Below are positions 63,861 through 64,000 of a stretch of 64,000 nt of DNA, in pieces. Within the stretch, counting starts at the first letter, position 1. The number at the start of each line of letters is the position of its first letter. Both the position numbers and the translations under genes were made by a program. Source of the DNA: Nepenthes gracilis (lineage: Eukaryota; Streptophyta; Magnoliopsida; Caryophyllales; Nepenthaceae); assembly GCA_033239525.1 (NCBI GenBank), contig BSYO01000014.1, positions 7,978,536-8,042,535 on the forward strand. Reading direction: 5' to 3'. The notes under the pieces are model-generated. The model ran no database searches, was not told the DNA's origin, and saw nothing but the letters and a program-made list of their open reading frames with translations.

Positions 63861-64000
63861 ACTTCCTTGGTTGCTATCTTCTTCTTACGCAGGCGTCGCC
63901 GCTTCGATGATAAAGTCTGCTAGAGCCTGTCCTTTCACGGCTGGTTGGGGCCGAAACTTCAGGTCGAACTCCCCTAGCTCGACAGCCCACTTAACAAGCC
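63861..64000 (-). pseudogene. Tat-3 RT/RNase H connection, cut by the window edge
   Basis: The minus strand encodes LVKWAVELGEFDLKF, then RPQPAVKGQALADFI, the conserved link between RT and RNase H in Tat pol. A frame break near 63887 separates it from the RNase H frame. RT continues beyond 64000. Confidence 0.8.

Larger units (their letters stand above)
55783..64000 (-). mobile_element. Tat-3: GC-rich Tat-type Ty3/gypsy element, incomplete at the window edge
   Basis: The 3' LTR (55783-56776) and purine tract are followed rightwards by plus-strand antisense genes, then the integrase end (62126), RNase H and the RT/RNase H connection running off at 64000. Gag, protease, most of RT and the 5' LTR lie beyond the window. 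It is visibly richer in G+C and less decayed than Tat-1 and Tat-2. Confidence 0.88.

Overview
The window is plant nuclear DNA made almost entirely of transposable elements. I found no host gene, tRNA, rRNA or CRISPR array. The organism is an angiosperm, probably a eudicot: Tat-type and chromoviral Ty3/gypsy elements, a SIRE/Maximus-type Ty1/copia element and a PIF/Harbinger DNA transposon sit nested in each other. The species cannot be named from this sequence.

Layout, left to right. 1-703: piece of a large LTR (family A-like). 709-about 13321: Tat-1, a Ty3/gypsy element on the minus strand. Its 3' LTR is on the left, its gag and 5' LTR on the right, the 5' LTR runs into a 100-N gap, and a solo LTR (6518-9309) splits its reverse transcriptase. 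About 14950-24991: a decayed SIRE-like copia element on the plus strand, with a solo LTR (20720-23809) in its 3' non-coding part. About 26955-34085: an old PIF/Harbinger element with a transposase and a MYB/SANT-like gene. 34619-53154: Tat-2, minus strand, with its ATAAT target-site duplication still present. A solo LTR (35271-38252) sits in its 3' LTR. A chimera of two chromoviral elements (43486-50026) replaces its RT region. 53160-55782: a degenerate gag-only relative on the plus strand. 55783-64000: Tat-3, minus strand, GC-rich and younger-looking, leaving the window inside pol.

The most interesting system is a gene carried on the opposite strand of all three Tat elements, between the integrase end and the 3' LTR. 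It encodes a protein of the 'putative gypsy type transposon' (Transposase_28) kind with a C-terminal coiled coil. In each copy it has its own TATA box 79-92 bp upstream of the ATG. Two copies keep a short intron at the same place, and polyadenylation-like signals follow. Tat-1 and Tat-2 also carry a tandem array of TTGAC (W-box) motifs upstream of this gene. Separately, family B LTRs carry 18-19 bp tandem arrays of the same motif in U3, upstream of a TATA box on the other strand. Two unrelated promoters thus appear to have multiplied the core of the WRKY binding site.

Three insertions can be called solo LTRs with target-site duplications (GTACA, CACTA, GTTAC/GTTAT). All belong to large (about 2.2-3.1 kb), related LTR families, while the roughly 1 kb Tat LTRs stay paired. 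Almost every element gene is broken. Exceptions are long open stretches in Tat-3: the antisense ORF and the RNase H domain.
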